Positions 1-8,646 of a stretch of DNA of 64,000 bases are shown here, one piece after another. The stretch is from positions 33,572-97,571 of the forward strand of contig CAJAHH010000012.1 in the NCBI GenBank assembly GCA_903939515.1, written 5' to 3'. How positions within the stretch are numbered: the stretch's first letter is position 1; every line of letters starts with the position of its first letter. The notes beneath the pieces were generated by a model that saw only the letters and a program-made list of their open reading frames with translations, was not told the origin of the DNA and did no database searches. The position numbers and the translations under genes were made by a program. The DNA is from an uncultured Verrucomicrobiota bacterium. Lineage in GTDB: Bacteria > Verrucomicrobiota > Verrucomicrobiia > Limisphaerales > UBA9464.

Positions 1-86
1 TGCTGGGTTCTCAGCCAGTGTCTGGACCATGAATGAGAATCCATCCAGTCACAGCGACTTCAGCCTGAGCCCCACGGGCGCCGAGC

Positions 87-863
87 TCAGCCCTTTCGAG
101 AGTCGACCGGGTAGTTGTGAGGGATTTCTTCTACGAGCCAACCACTCCATGGCCACCCACTGGGTCGCTTCCCCCGATGGACCCAAGCCCAGCAGGATGG
201 CCATAAAAGGGTGACCGTCAGCGCTCCAACGAGCAAACCAGCCCATACGTCTGAAGCCCGATGGGCCCCCAGATGGAACCGGGACCAACCCACCGCAAGT
301 GCAAAAGCTAGACCCAGGCCTCCAGCCCGAGCACCCCAGACGAAGGCCATGAAACCCAAACCTGCAGCTAAAGAAGCATGTCCGGAGGGAAACGATGCGT
401 AGGCGTGGCGTCCGATAATCCAACGTCCATCTTTGCGTGGACCAAACCACCCCTGCTCCACCGACACCTCTGGTCGGGTCCTGCCGATGATCGATCGCAG
501 TCCCGTGCCTGCAACGCCTGACACGAGGCTGGACAGCAACATCGCCCCTAGGAGCCTGGCAGCCCTGCGTTGCGAGCTACGTTTGAACCACACACCCAAC
601 CCCACAACTGCGGGAATCAGAACAAATCCATTGGCCGAACCGCTGATGGTCGATGCCAAGAGGTTCCAACCCTTTCCGCCCAAGGCCGACCGTTGCGAGC
701 GCAACCAATCATCGGACCAAAACAACAGACCCAGAAACGGTAATCCGACAAGGGCCCAGCCAAGAAGCCAATACCCGACAAGATGCAAGCGATCGGCACC
801 GGCCTCAGGAACGAGATCAGCTGCTTTAATCCCGTGCGGGTCTACTGCGTGCGTTAATTGCAC
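87..863 (-). CDS. PAP2-superfamily membrane phosphatase
   Basis: Integral-membrane phosphatase of the PAP2 (type 2 phosphatidic acid phosphatase) superfamily, which dephosphorylates lipid phosphates or polyprenyl pyrophosphates at the outer face of the membrane. All three catalytic motifs are visible: RSIIGRTRP at about residues 123-131, PSGH at 159-162 and SRFHLGAHRASD at 194-205, whose His residues form the phosphohistidine site. Hydrophobic segments lie near residues 30-50, 80-93, 105-120, 165-190 and 205-222. The start used is a GTG at 861-863. A GT39-type glycosyltransferase lies divergently downstream on the other strand, so a role in cell-envelope lipid recycling or lipid A modification is possible, but this is inference. 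Substrate is not determinable from sequence. Confidence 0.88.
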   Translation of the reverse strand: MQLTHAVDPHGIKAADLVPEAGADRLHLVGYWLLGWALVGLPFLGLLFWSDDWLRSQRSALGGKGWNLLASTISGSANGFVLIPAVVGLGVWFKRSSQRRAARLLGAMLLSSLVSGVAGTGLRSIIGRTRPEVSVEQGWFGPRKDGRWIIGRHAYASFPSGHASLAAGLGFMAFVWGARAGGLGLAFALAVGWSRFHLGAHRASDVWAGLLVGALTVTLLWPSCWAWVHRGKRPSGWPWSGWLVEEIPHNYPVDSRKG

Positions 864-952
864 ACGTCAACACTGACAAAACCAACTCGGACTGGAACGA
901 AACAATCCTGAAACATCCACCGACCCCGTCTCATCCGAACTGATTCTGTGGG

Positions 953-1075
953 GCCAAAGGGTGGCGTGGCGGATTCTTTTGCAAGACGAGGCAAGAGTTG
1001 AAGAGCGAGCCCTGCTGAGGCTTGTGCTGGAGGCCCGTAACGGGCAAACAACGACGCTCGAGCGGAAGAAGGTAT
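953..1075 (+). repeat. Dispersed repeat family A, copy 1 (fills most of the 864-1211 gap)
   Basis: Intergenic repeat of about 120 bp. It starts with a GTGGCGTGGCGGATTC-type block and continues with TTTTGCAAGACGAGGC. It ends with an ACGACGCTCGAGCGGAAGAA block that matches the CTCTTGCGGAAGA ends of related copies near 22.4, 45.1 and 49.8 kb. No coding frame with family support is present in the 864-1211 gap. Orientation is assigned arbitrarily from the common reading direction. Confidence 0.5.
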
Positions 1076-1211
1076 CAGCCAGCCGGGCCCATCCAATTGA
1101 ATCCTTGCGGCTCATCTGACCCTGAAGCAGTTCATCCACTCTCAGCACAATCCCAACTCACAGCACCCTTCGGCTTTCCGTTGACCCTCGAATTTGCCAG
1201 CCTCGGAAACG

Positions 1212-2717
1212 ATGGAAGGCTCAATCGGGTCCCCGAGAGAACACGGTCAATGGCCCGCTTGGAGCTGGGTGGTCCTGCTCGCGGTGGCTCTGAGCTGTTT
1301 CGGCGCCGGATCGTGGTTGTTGCCTTTGATGGACCGGGATGAACCTCGTTTTGCAGAAGCCTCCCGGGAGATGCTCGAAACTGGCAACTGGGTGGTGCCC
1401 CATTTGAATGGCGAGTACCGCTTCGACAAACCCCCTCTCATTTACTGGCTCCAGGCTGGAAGTATTTCTCTTTTGGAGGCCACCGAAATGGCGGTACGAC
1501 TGCCCTCCATCCTCTGTGCCACTCTGACCACCGGTTTGCTCGCCCTCTGGGGACGAAGCCTCGCCGGAAACTGTGCCGGAATGATGGCCGGGATTCTCTG
1601 GGTCACCTGCCCCCAAGCCTTTGTCCACGCCCACCTCGCCGTTGCGGACATGGTGATGGTGTTTTTCTTCACCCTGTCGAGCTGGTCCGGGTGGGAACTG
1701 CATCAGGCCCGTGGTCGGAGACGAGCCATTGCCGGATGGTTCTGGGTTTTCTTCACCTCATTAGCCTTAGGATTTCTCGCCAAGGGGCCCGTGGCTTGGC
1801 TGGCAGCTATGCCGGCCATTTTCTTGGCCTTTGGACGACTATCTTCGCCGTCCGATCCTCCCAGTCCTTGGCGGCAACCCAAACTGTGGTGGTTGGGCGG
1901 AGCACTGACTCTGGGACTTGTGGCCATTTGGGGCATTCCAGCCCTGTTGGCGACTCGGGGCGAATATTTCCAGGTGGGCATCGGCAAGCACGTCGTTGCT
2001 CGGTCTGTCGGGGTATTGGAAGGTCATGGACTAAAGGGATTGCGCGGCTATCTAGGCAGTTTGCCCTTCTACGGACTGACGCTGCTGGTGGGATTTCTTC
2101 CCTGGTCTCCTTGGCTAGTTACTTTGGTCTGGCGCGCTCGAACAGCCACTCCCCTCTCCCCCATCGACCGATACCTCTTGGCGGGCATCGCCGGAGTGTT
2201 TGTGGTCTTCACCCTAATCCGAACCAAGCTCCCGCATTATACCCTGCCAGCTTTTCCTCTCATCGCACTCTGGTTGGGCAAGGCCATTGCCAGCAGTCCA
2301 CCGACTTGGCGGCTGTTCCAGAGGCTGACGGTCGGTACCTTAGTCCTCCTGTTACTAGTGGCCTTGCCGGGCCTGGGACTATTTTCCCGCCTGCTGCCGG
2401 TGCCTCGCCTCGCCGAAGACTGCCGGCGCTGGATCAACCCCAAGACCGAACTGGCGACCCTCGAATTCCATGAACCCAGCCTCTACTGGTACCTGCGACC
2501 CAAGGGTGGGCCCTGGATCCAGCACCTGAAAGACGAGGCGGCCGCGCGGGAGTTTATGGCCCGACCCGGATCGCGACTTTGTGTTTTGCCCGACGGAGAG
2601 TCCTTCGGTCACCTGAGCGCACGGTTTCCTGAGCTGCGAATAATCCGTGTGGGGGGCTTCAACCCGGCCAATGGCAAGGGTATCCAATTGAGAGCATTGA
2701 TCCGGGAAACGCCTTAA
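1212..2717 (+). CDS. Glycosyltransferase family 39 / ArnT-like membrane protein
   Basis: Polytopic membrane glycosyltransferase (about 501 aa) of the GT39/ArnT/PMT type, which transfers a sugar from a polyprenyl-phosphate donor to a periplasmic acceptor. The N-terminal periplasmic loop after the first membrane helix carries the family signature MDRDEPRFAEASREML, containing the conserved acidic pair. It is followed by GNWVVPHLNGE and RFDKPPLIYWLQ. About ten further hydrophobic stretches follow up to residue 400, then a short soluble C-terminal domain. The ATG at 1212 is preferred over an in-frame TTG at 1194. ArnT proper adds aminoarabinose to lipid A, but no other arn gene is nearby, so the acceptor is unknown and no symbol is given. 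Confidence 0.82.
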   Translation: MEGSIGSPREHGQWPAWSWVVLLAVALSCFGAGSWLLPLMDRDEPRFAEASREMLETGNWVVPHLNGEYRFDKPPLIYWLQAGSISLLEATEMAVRLPSILCATLTTGLLALWGRSLAGNCAGMMAGILWVTCPQAFVHAHLAVADMVMVFFFTLSSWSGWELHQARGRRRAIAGWFWVFFTSLALGFLAKGPVAWLAAMPAIFLAFGRLSSPSDPPSPWRQPKLWWLGGALTLGLVAIWGIPALLATRGEYFQVGIGKHVVARSVGVLEGHGLKGLRGYLGSLPFYGLTLLVGFLPWSPWLVTLVWRARTATPLSPIDRYLLAGIAGVFVVFTLIRTKLPHYTLPAFPLIALWLGKAIASSPPTWRLFQRLTVGTLVLLLLVALPGLGLFSRLLPVPRLAEDCRRWINPKTELATLEFHEPSLYWYLRPKGGPWIQHLKDEAAAREFMARPGSRLCVLPDGESFGHLSARFPELRIIRVGGFNPANGKGIQLRALIRETP

Positions 2718-2832
2718 GCAGGACTGAAAGCCGGCGAGCGAATTCGCAGCTTCAACTCGGAGGAGTGGACGACCGCTAATTTTGATGATCGGACACTTGA
2801 AGGAGGAGGCCTTCCCGTTCGATGGTCCCTGC

Positions 2833-4833
2833 ATGTTCCGCAGACTCGTCCTCGCCAGTGCGCTGCTGCTTGTCCCGGTCGCCTCCAAGGCCGACACCGC
2901 CAGCGACGCGGCTCAACGGCTCGAAACCCTCTCGAAGCTGGTCCAAGACACCCACCCACGGGTCCGTCTGGAGGCCCTTCGGGCTCTAGCCAAGATTCCG
3001 GGAGCCCGATCTGCCGAGTTGGCTCTGAGCGTCCTCGAGCAGCCCATGGATCCCACCCTAGACTACGCCCTCTGGTTGACGATCAACGAACTCTCCGAGC
3101 CATGGATCGCTGCCTTGGAATCGGGAGCCTGGAAATCCGAGGGGCGCGAAAAACAATTGGCCTTCGCCCTGAAGGCTATCCGAGCCGAACAGGCCAGCCG
3201 AGTTTTGGGGCGCGTCATCCAAGAGCGCCGTCTCCCGCGGGATGGCTCCGGCCCCTGGATCGAGCTCATCGGTCAGGCCGGTGGCCCCAAAGAATTGGGA
3301 GCGCTGCTGCGGCAGACCGTCTCGGGTGGTTTCGATGATGCTGCCACGGCTCGCGCCCTGACCTCGCTGGGCGAAGCGGCCAGAACCCGCAAGGTGCGGC
3401 CCGAGGGCGATGCCACGGGCATTCTGGGATTGCTGGAATCCTCGAACGACTCCGTCCGTGCAGCCACGTTGCGCCTCACCGGCGATTGGAAGACTCCGCC
3501 TCCGGCCCAATCCTTGACCCGCCTGGCCAATGACCCGTCCGAACAAGTCCGAACCACAGTCTTCGAGGTCCTTCGCCTCCAAGGGGCCGGAAGCCTGCCT
3601 CTCCTCAAGCAACTGGCGGAAGACAAAGATCCCGCGACCCGACGCCGTGCGGTTTTGACTTGGGCAGCGCTAGACCTCAGTGGGGCCGGGGCCGCGGTGG
3701 TCTCCGCCGTCCAGGGGTTGGATCAGGAACAAATCGCCCAGGAGTTCTGGCGTTCATTGCTGGCAATCAAGGGTTCTGGAAAACAATTAGCAGCCCTCTT
3801 GCCCGCTTCGGGGATTCCCGCCGCGGCAGCCCGTACCGGCATGCGGGTGGCTCGCGAAGGCGGCCGTAATGACATGGAATTGGTGCTCACGCTCGCCAAG
3901 GGGGCCGGCTTGTCCGCCGACACCCAGGCCTTCACCGACCAACTCATCCGCGAAATGGCCACCCGGGCGGCGGCCAGCGGCAATCCGCAACGCGGTGAGC
4001 TCGTCTACCGCCGATCCGACTTGGCCTGCATCACCTGCCACGCCATCGGCGGAGCGGGTGGACGGGTCGGTCCGGACATGACCTCCATCGGGGCCAGCGC
4101 ACAGCCCGATTACCTGGTGGAATCACTGCTAATGCCCAATGCCAAAATCAAAGAGGGTTATCATGGCGTGGTCGTGGAGACCAAGGATGGCCAGACCCTG
4201 TCTGGAACCGTGGTCCGAGAGTCGGCGAGCGAGCTAGTCCTGCGCGGCACGGCCAACCAGGAAATCGTCCTCGCCAAGTCGAATCTAGAATCTCGCAATC
4301 AGGCCTCCGCCTCATTAATGCCGGCCGGCCTCCTCGACTCGCTCAATGAAGCCGAGCAGCTCGATCTGGTTGCGTTCCTCTCACAACTGGGCAAACCCGG
4401 TGAATTCGATGCCAGCAAGGGTGGCGTGGCCCGCAAATGGCGCTTGGCCAACATCGTCCACACCGACCAGCAAAATGGCCAGTCCGACTGGATGTGGAAA
4501 AAACCCCTCGAGGACAAGCGCTGGACCGAGGTCCTCTCCCGGGTCAATGGAGATCTCACGCGGACCCTCATGGAGGGCGCAACCAAGGCCAATATTTGGT
4601 CCTCAAAAATCGCCGTACTGGCGGTGACCGAGATCCAGTTGGCCCAACCAGGCACTGTCCGCTTCCAACTCACCGCCGCTCAGGGCGCCGAACTGTGGGT
4701 GGACGGATCGAAGGTGAATGGCTCAGTATCCCTAGCCGCCGGTACACACCGCGTCTTGGTGCGCATCGACCCCAACCACATCCCTGACAAGATTCGTCTG
4801 GAAACCAAAGACGCCTCGTTCGTGCTGAACTAA
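2833..4833 (+). CDS. Secreted HEAT-repeat protein with PVC-type cytochrome c / heme-binding domain
   Basis: Exported protein of about 666 aa. A signal peptide (MFRRLVLASALLLVPVASKA) decides the ATG at 2833. In-frame starts upstream from 2782 would bury it. Residues about 25-370 are helical HEAT-like repeats with recurring 'VRLEALRAL' and 'PATRRRAVLTWAAL' units. A single c-type heme site CITCH lies at 399-403 inside the PVC-type heme-binding domain (continuing GGRVGPDMTSIG, then a small beta-barrel-like segment with DGQTLSGTV). The C-terminus (about 540-666) resembles a PA14/beta-sandwich module. Such domains are widespread in Planctomycetes and Verrucomicrobia, often fused to sugar dehydrogenases. 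Here the dehydrogenase part is absent, so the protein may act as an electron-transfer partner (inference). Confidence 0.82.
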   Translation: MFRRLVLASALLLVPVASKADTASDAAQRLETLSKLVQDTHPRVRLEALRALAKIPGARSAELALSVLEQPMDPTLDYALWLTINELSEPWIAALESGAWKSEGREKQLAFALKAIRAEQASRVLGRVIQERRLPRDGSGPWIELIGQAGGPKELGALLRQTVSGGFDDAATARALTSLGEAARTRKVRPEGDATGILGLLESSNDSVRAATLRLTGDWKTPPPAQSLTRLANDPSEQVRTTVFEVLRLQGAGSLPLLKQLAEDKDPATRRRAVLTWAALDLSGAGAAVVSAVQGLDQEQIAQEFWRSLLAIKGSGKQLAALLPASGIPAAAARTGMRVAREGGRNDMELVLTLAKGAGLSADTQAFTDQLIREMATRAAASGNPQRGELVYRRSDLACITCHAIGGAGGRVGPDMTSIGASAQPDYLVESLLMPNAKIKEGYHGVVVETKDGQTLSGTVVRESASELVLRGTANQEIVLAKSNLESRNQASASLMPAGLLDSLNEAEQLDLVAFLSQLGKPGEFDASKGGVARKWRLANIVHTDQQNGQSDWMWKKPLEDKRWTEVLSRVNGDLTRTLMEGATKANIWSSKIAVLAVTEIQLAQPGTVRFQLTAAQGAELWVDGSKVNGSVSLAAGTHRVLVRIDPNHIPDKIRLETKDASFVLN

Positions 4834-4849
4834 TCCAGAAGGATGCCGT

Positions 4850-5119
4850 TGGCACGGCGGTGATTGCAGGGCCAATTTCTTTTCCAAGACGAGGCGTTGG
4901 CACTCTCCATGGCAGGCAATCACGACGGGCAGTGCCACAGAGCCGGACCGCCACAGTGCCGGACCGCTCGGAGATCGGTCCCTACCTCGGAAGCCCTCAG
5001 GCTGCATCCGGGGGGTGGTACGGCTTCCGGGGGTTTTAGGAAGGTCCTTGGGCGGCCTCCGGGTGGCCGAAAACAACGGTCAGTGACGGTGTGAAAACTA
5101 CTGAGCCCAGAAACTCAAC
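4850..5119 (+). repeat. Repeat-rich intergenic region (family A fragment plus two other shared segments)
   Basis: The gap downstream of the heme-binding protein holds no recognisable gene. It contains a degenerate family A piece (about 4850-4915, with TTTTCCAAGACGAGGC). A 31-bp segment at 4961-4991 recurs exactly at 63486-63516 and can fold through GGACC/GGTCC. A segment at 5082-5119 (GTGACGGTGTGAAAAC then GCCCAGAAACTCAAC) matches the reverse complement of 61693-61754, apart from about 26 extra bases in the latter. Confidence 0.55.
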
Positions 5120-5138
5120 AGCCTCCTCTCTGGCGTCC

Positions 5139-5879
5139 TCAGCGAGTGGCAGCGTCCCGGGAACGTTTCACCGCCTCGACGATGGCCAAATCATCGTCTC
5201 CGCAGTCGCGCACCCGCTCCAGAAACCCCGGAAGCGTGAGTCCCATACGCCGAAGAAACGGCCGGTCGCCTCCGCACCCGTACATAAGATCCGGTGGCAT
5301 TTCTCCGCGCAGCTTGAGCCGCGCCTTGACGATCAAACGGGGCAACCAAGCGATTCCATCGACAGCATCGGTCTTGAGCGGCAACGCCGACATGGGCACC
5401 ACCTGCCCTGTCCATTTTCCGTGTAGAATTCCCAAAAAGTAATCCCTCCGGATCCTCTGAACATCGAGGACCGTTTCCAAATCGGGCTCGCCATAATCCA
5501 CGGCGTCCTCAACGAAATCGTAGAGCTCCTGAACGGAGCATCCGCTGCTGAGCAAGAAGGCGGTATCGGCCGAATCGCACAAGGTCGCCACCGACGAGCG
5601 CCCCGAACGGAATGCCGACAGGGCTCGATCGTACACGGCTCGGAACTGCTCGCTCCATGGGTCCGTTTCCGGTGCTTCCGCCAAGAACTGACGCGCGGAC
5701 TCCACCTGATCGGCGGGCACCTTCACTTGAATACCCCCCGCACCCATGGAGTAGCCACCGCTACTGAGGGCAGCATCGACCCCGTGAATAAATGGGGTGA
5801 ACCCGGCGGATTCCAATCGGGTCGCCATGAGGTCAGCCTCGACCAAAACAAAGACTCGGGAGAGTGTCACCAATTCCAT
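5139..5879 (-). CDS. DUF2007-like / DUF5069 fusion protein
   Basis: Soluble protein of 246 aa with two parts. Residues 1-70 look like a DUF2007 'putative signal-transducing' domain: a beta-alpha unit beginning LVTLSRVFVLVEADLMATRL and ending in VKVPADQVESARQFL. Residues about 90-240 resemble DUF5069, including WLPRLIVKARLKLRG, a CGGDRPFLRRMG segment and a C-terminal LERVRD helix. Both families are of unknown function, and they are normally separate small proteins. Single gene with no close same-strand upstream neighbour; mlaD lies upstream on the same strand about 100 bp away. No catalytic residues can be named. Confidence 0.65.
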   Translation of the reverse strand: MELVTLSRVFVLVEADLMATRLESAGFTPFIHGVDAALSSGGYSMGAGGIQVKVPADQVESARQFLAEAPETDPWSEQFRAVYDRALSAFRSGRSSVATLCDSADTAFLLSSGCSVQELYDFVEDAVDYGEPDLETVLDVQRIRRDYFLGILHGKWTGQVVPMSALPLKTDAVDGIAWLPRLIVKARLKLRGEMPPDLMYGCGGDRPFLRRMGLTLPGFLERVRDCGDDDLAIVEAVKRSRDAATR

Positions 5880-5979
5880 GTAAGGAAGGTCTAACCCTCA
5901 CCCGCGACTGTCAATCGGTCCGGCCCGCAGTGCCCGGATAGAACGATCGTCGGTCCATCAGCCATGGAATGGTCCTGGA

Positions 5980-6987
5980 TCAGCGGAACGGGCCGCGACC
6001 TGGATAGCCTGTGGTATTGGTTAGCGGTTGCAAGCGACGGGGTTTCCAGAAAAGACCGTTGTTGGCGAGGTTGCTCGACACGGTATTGAAGTTGAGCAGC
6101 GTGGCCCCCAACTCGGACTGGAGCTTGGGGTCCTTGAGCAAGGCCCCAACGGCTCCACGCCCCGCCTGAAGGTCCTGCGTCAAGTCGCGCACCGCCAAAG
6201 AGGCATCTCGAAATCCGCCCAATGCTTCGCGCAACGCGGTCTCATTGGTGGCAACCAAAGTGTCAGCACGCACCAATAGCGAGTCGGCCCGGGCCGCCAG
6301 GGCCCCAACCTGGCCTGCCAGCGGAGTCAAGGTCGCCGAAAATGCCCGAAGATTACTCACCGTCGCCGCAACGGCAGGTTTCTCAGAGGACACCAGCGAC
6401 TCTACCTCGCCCAGCGTACGATCCAACCGCTCGGACGTCCGCCGCAGGTTGGCTAGCGTGTTGGTCACGTCCTTGAGGGTCGACGCCGAGAGAATCATGC
6501 GATCCACCCGCTCGACCACTTGGTCCAGTCGAGTCATGAGCCCCACGGCACTGCGGGCCGCCTCCTGCAAATTGAAGGGATCCACAGCGGTCACGACGGC
6601 CCCATCCTGAAGCGCCGGAGCCGCATTCTTCGTCGGAATGATCGCTACGAACTGATCACCCAGGAACCCGCTCTGCTCAATCTCGAAGCGGGCGTCACCA
6701 TAGATGGTCACTGGTTTTTCGATGCGGCACTGGATGGACACCCTCCGGCCGTCAGCCGAAAGCGATATGTCCTCGACGGAGCCAATGCGGACACCGGACA
6801 TGTTGACCGGTGCGCCCGCGACCAACCCACCGACATTGCCGGCGGAAATCAGGATCGTTCGGCCGGAACGCCAAAAGGACGCTCCCTTGCTGAAGTGGAT
6901 AAGCAATGCGGCGATCAGCACGAGTCCGATCAGGACAAAGAGGCCGACCTGTGCTGCGGGGGATTTTCGTTCCATGAACTCACTCAT
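5980..6987 (-). CDS. mlaD: MlaD-type MCE-domain lipid-transport protein
   Basis: Periplasmic, inner-membrane-anchored substrate-binding subunit of an Mla/MCE phospholipid transporter (335 aa). One N-terminal membrane helix (about residues 15-34, GLFVLIGLVLIAALLI) is followed by the MCE domain (about 38-115, with GNVGGLVAGAPVNMSGVRIG and the FLGDQFVAI block). A long helical C-terminal region rich in heptad-like Leu/Val follows (about 150-300), which in MCE proteins builds a tunnel or needle. Its ATG overlaps the mlaF stop by 4 bp, indicating translational coupling in mlaE-mlaF-mlaD. The longer C-terminal helix region is more like actinobacterial or chloroplast MCE proteins than E. coli MlaD (about 180 aa). 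Confidence 0.87.
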   Translation of the reverse strand: MSEFMERKSPAAQVGLFVLIGLVLIAALLIHFSKGASFWRSGRTILISAGNVGGLVAGAPVNMSGVRIGSVEDISLSADGRRVSIQCRIEKPVTIYGDARFEIEQSGFLGDQFVAIIPTKNAAPALQDGAVVTAVDPFNLQEAARSAVGLMTRLDQVVERVDRMILSASTLKDVTNTLANLRRTSERLDRTLGEVESLVSSEKPAVAATVSNLRAFSATLTPLAGQVGALAARADSLLVRADTLVATNETALREALGGFRDASLAVRDLTQDLQAGRGAVGALLKDPKLQSELGATLLNFNTVSSNLANNGLFWKPRRLQPLTNTTGYPGRGPFR

Positions 6988-7727
6988 TCAGATTTTTGTG
7001 GCGTCGAGATGCCGTTGACGAATCGATAAATCACTGGATCCGTCGATTCCAAGATTTGCGAAGTCGGTCCCTCGGAATAGATCCGCCCTTCATGGAGCAT
7101 GAGGATCCTATTGCTGATCGTGCGGGCGCTCTTCATGTCATGGGTCACAGCGATACTGGTGACGTGAAGGGTTTCCCAAACCCGGCGGATGAGTCGATCA
7201 ATGTTGTCCGCTGCGATCGGGTCTAAGCCGGTGGTGGGTTCGTCGTAGAGCACGATCTCCGGCCGGTAAACGATCGCTCGGGCCAAACCGACCCGCTTGC
7301 GCATGCCGCCGGAGAGTTCGCTGGGCATCTTGTGACCAATCCCCGGCAATTCCACCATGTCTAGGGCCTCATCGATTCGGCGACGGATCTCGGTCTCCGA
7401 CTCCAGACCCTGCCGGCGAAGCACAAACCCCACGTTCTCTTCGACGGTCAGCGAATCGAAGAGGGCTGCCATCTGGAAGAGCATCCCGTATTTCCGTCGC
7501 ACCCGAAGGAGGCTGCGTTCGTCCATCGTTGTGATGTCCTCACCATCCACCCGAATGGTTCCGGAATCTGGCTGGAGCAATCCAATGAGGTGCTTGAGCA
7601 AGATACTCTTGCCGCCACCGCTGCGGCCGATGATGACGACCGCCTCACCGCGTTGGATGTCCAAGGACACCCCTTGGAGAACCGTTTGGTTCCCGAACTT
7701 CTTGGTGACGTCTCGAACCTCGATCAT
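6984..7727 (-). CDS. mlaF: MlaF-type ABC transporter ATPase
   Basis: Cytoplasmic ATPase (247 aa) of the Mla-type lipid ABC transporter. Visible motifs are Walker A GRSGGGKS near residue 33, a Q-loop segment MLFQMAALFDSLTVEEN, the ABC signature LSGGMRKRVGLARAI, Walker B EIVLYDEPTTGLDP and the switch His in SIAVTHDM. The FDSLTVEENV segment is characteristic of the MlaF/Ttg2A subfamily. It sits between mlaE (9-bp gap upstream) and mlaD (4-bp overlap downstream). In the family, ATP hydrolysis drives phospholipid movement between membranes; direction of transport is not decided by sequence. Confidence 0.93.
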   Translation of the reverse strand: MIEVRDVTKKFGNQTVLQGVSLDIQRGEAVVIIGRSGGGKSILLKHLIGLLQPDSGTIRVDGEDITTMDERSLLRVRRKYGMLFQMAALFDSLTVEENVGFVLRRQGLESETEIRRRIDEALDMVELPGIGHKMPSELSGGMRKRVGLARAIVYRPEIVLYDEPTTGLDPIAADNIDRLIRRVWETLHVTSIAVTHDMKSARTISNRILMLHEGRIYSEGPTSQILESTDPVIYRFVNGISTPQKSE

Positions 7728-7736
7728 GGATTCAAG

Positions 7737-8516
7737 TTAGGAGTAGAACACGCGCGACAGGAACAGCGTGAGGAAGAAGTTAACGATCAGGATGCTAATG
7801 CTCGCGGCTACCACTGCCTCGGTCGTGGCCTTTCCGACCCCTTCGGCTCCCCCCTGGCAGGTCAGTCCCTTGTGGCAACTGACCACAGCGATGATGGCTC
7901 CGAAAACAAAGGATTTGATCAAACCTGTCAGCACGTCCGGGGGATCGGTGTACCGGGTCATATTTACCAAATAGTACGCACTGTCGATGCCGAGCAAATT
8001 CACCCCCACCCACCAACTGGAGACGATACCCACCACCACAGACTCTGCGGTCAGCAACGGGGCCGAGGCCAGAAGCGCCAGGAAGCGCGGCATCACCAGC
8101 GTGTCCACCGGGTGCGCTGCGAGGGTCCGGAGGGCATCGATCTGCTCAGTCACCTTCATTGTGCCCAACTCGGCGGTCATGGAGGCTCCCACCCGACCGG
8201 TGAGCATCAAGGCCGCGAGCACCGGCCCCAACTCGCTACTCATGCCGATGCTAACCACCGCGCCGGTCGCGGTGTCCATCTTCACCTTGTGGAACTGCAA
8301 GAATGTCTGGGCACACAGCACCATGCCCGTAGCTGCTCCCGTGGTAATCACCACACTCTGGCTCTTCACCCCGATGAAATGAAGTTGGTAGATAAAATCC
8401 TTCCAGGACGGCCGCTGATGATGAAAGGAGGCGATGGACTCCATCAGCAATTGGGAAACCTCTCCAAGCTGGGTGATGAAGGAGCGGAACCGTTGATGGA
8501 TGAGGTGTACCGGCAC
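7737..8516 (-). CDS. mlaE: MlaE-type ABC transporter permease
   Basis: Integral-membrane permease (259 aa) of the Mla lipid transporter. It has the MlaE-family core ELGPVLAALMLTGRVGASMTAELGTM (cytoplasmic coupling helix with the conserved Glu/Gly/Arg). A later block is EQIDALRTLAAHPVDTLVMPR, and about five hydrophobic segments run to the C-terminus. It is the first gene of the mlaE-mlaF-mlaD operon. No mlaB or mlaC homologue is seen next to it, consistent with reduced mla sets outside Proteobacteria. The region between it and clpC (8517-8646) has an imperfect CCTCCC/GGGAGG inverted repeat but no T-run. Confidence 0.92.
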   Translation of the reverse strand: MPVHLIHQRFRSFITQLGEVSQLLMESIASFHHQRPSWKDFIYQLHFIGVKSQSVVITTGAATGMVLCAQTFLQFHKVKMDTATGAVVSIGMSSELGPVLAALMLTGRVGASMTAELGTMKVTEQIDALRTLAAHPVDTLVMPRFLALLASAPLLTAESVVVGIVSSWWVGVNLLGIDSAYYLVNMTRYTDPPDVLTGLIKSFVFGAIIAVVSCHKGLTCQGGAEGVGKATTEAVVAASISILIVNFFLTLFLSRVFYS

Positions 8517-8646
8517 GTAGGATTCCTGTGAATATCAGAGTGTTTTGCTGGCCTCCTCATTGCCAACCCTCCCAGCGAAAACTCACCGGGAGGGGCACTG
8601 TGGACCCTTAAGAAGCAGTGGGGGATTCCCCTCCTGACTCAGTCGC

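Noticed and set aside
8540..8620. Terminator after clpC
   Set aside because: An imperfect CCTCCC/GGGAGG inverted repeat exists but no T-run follows, so no call was made.
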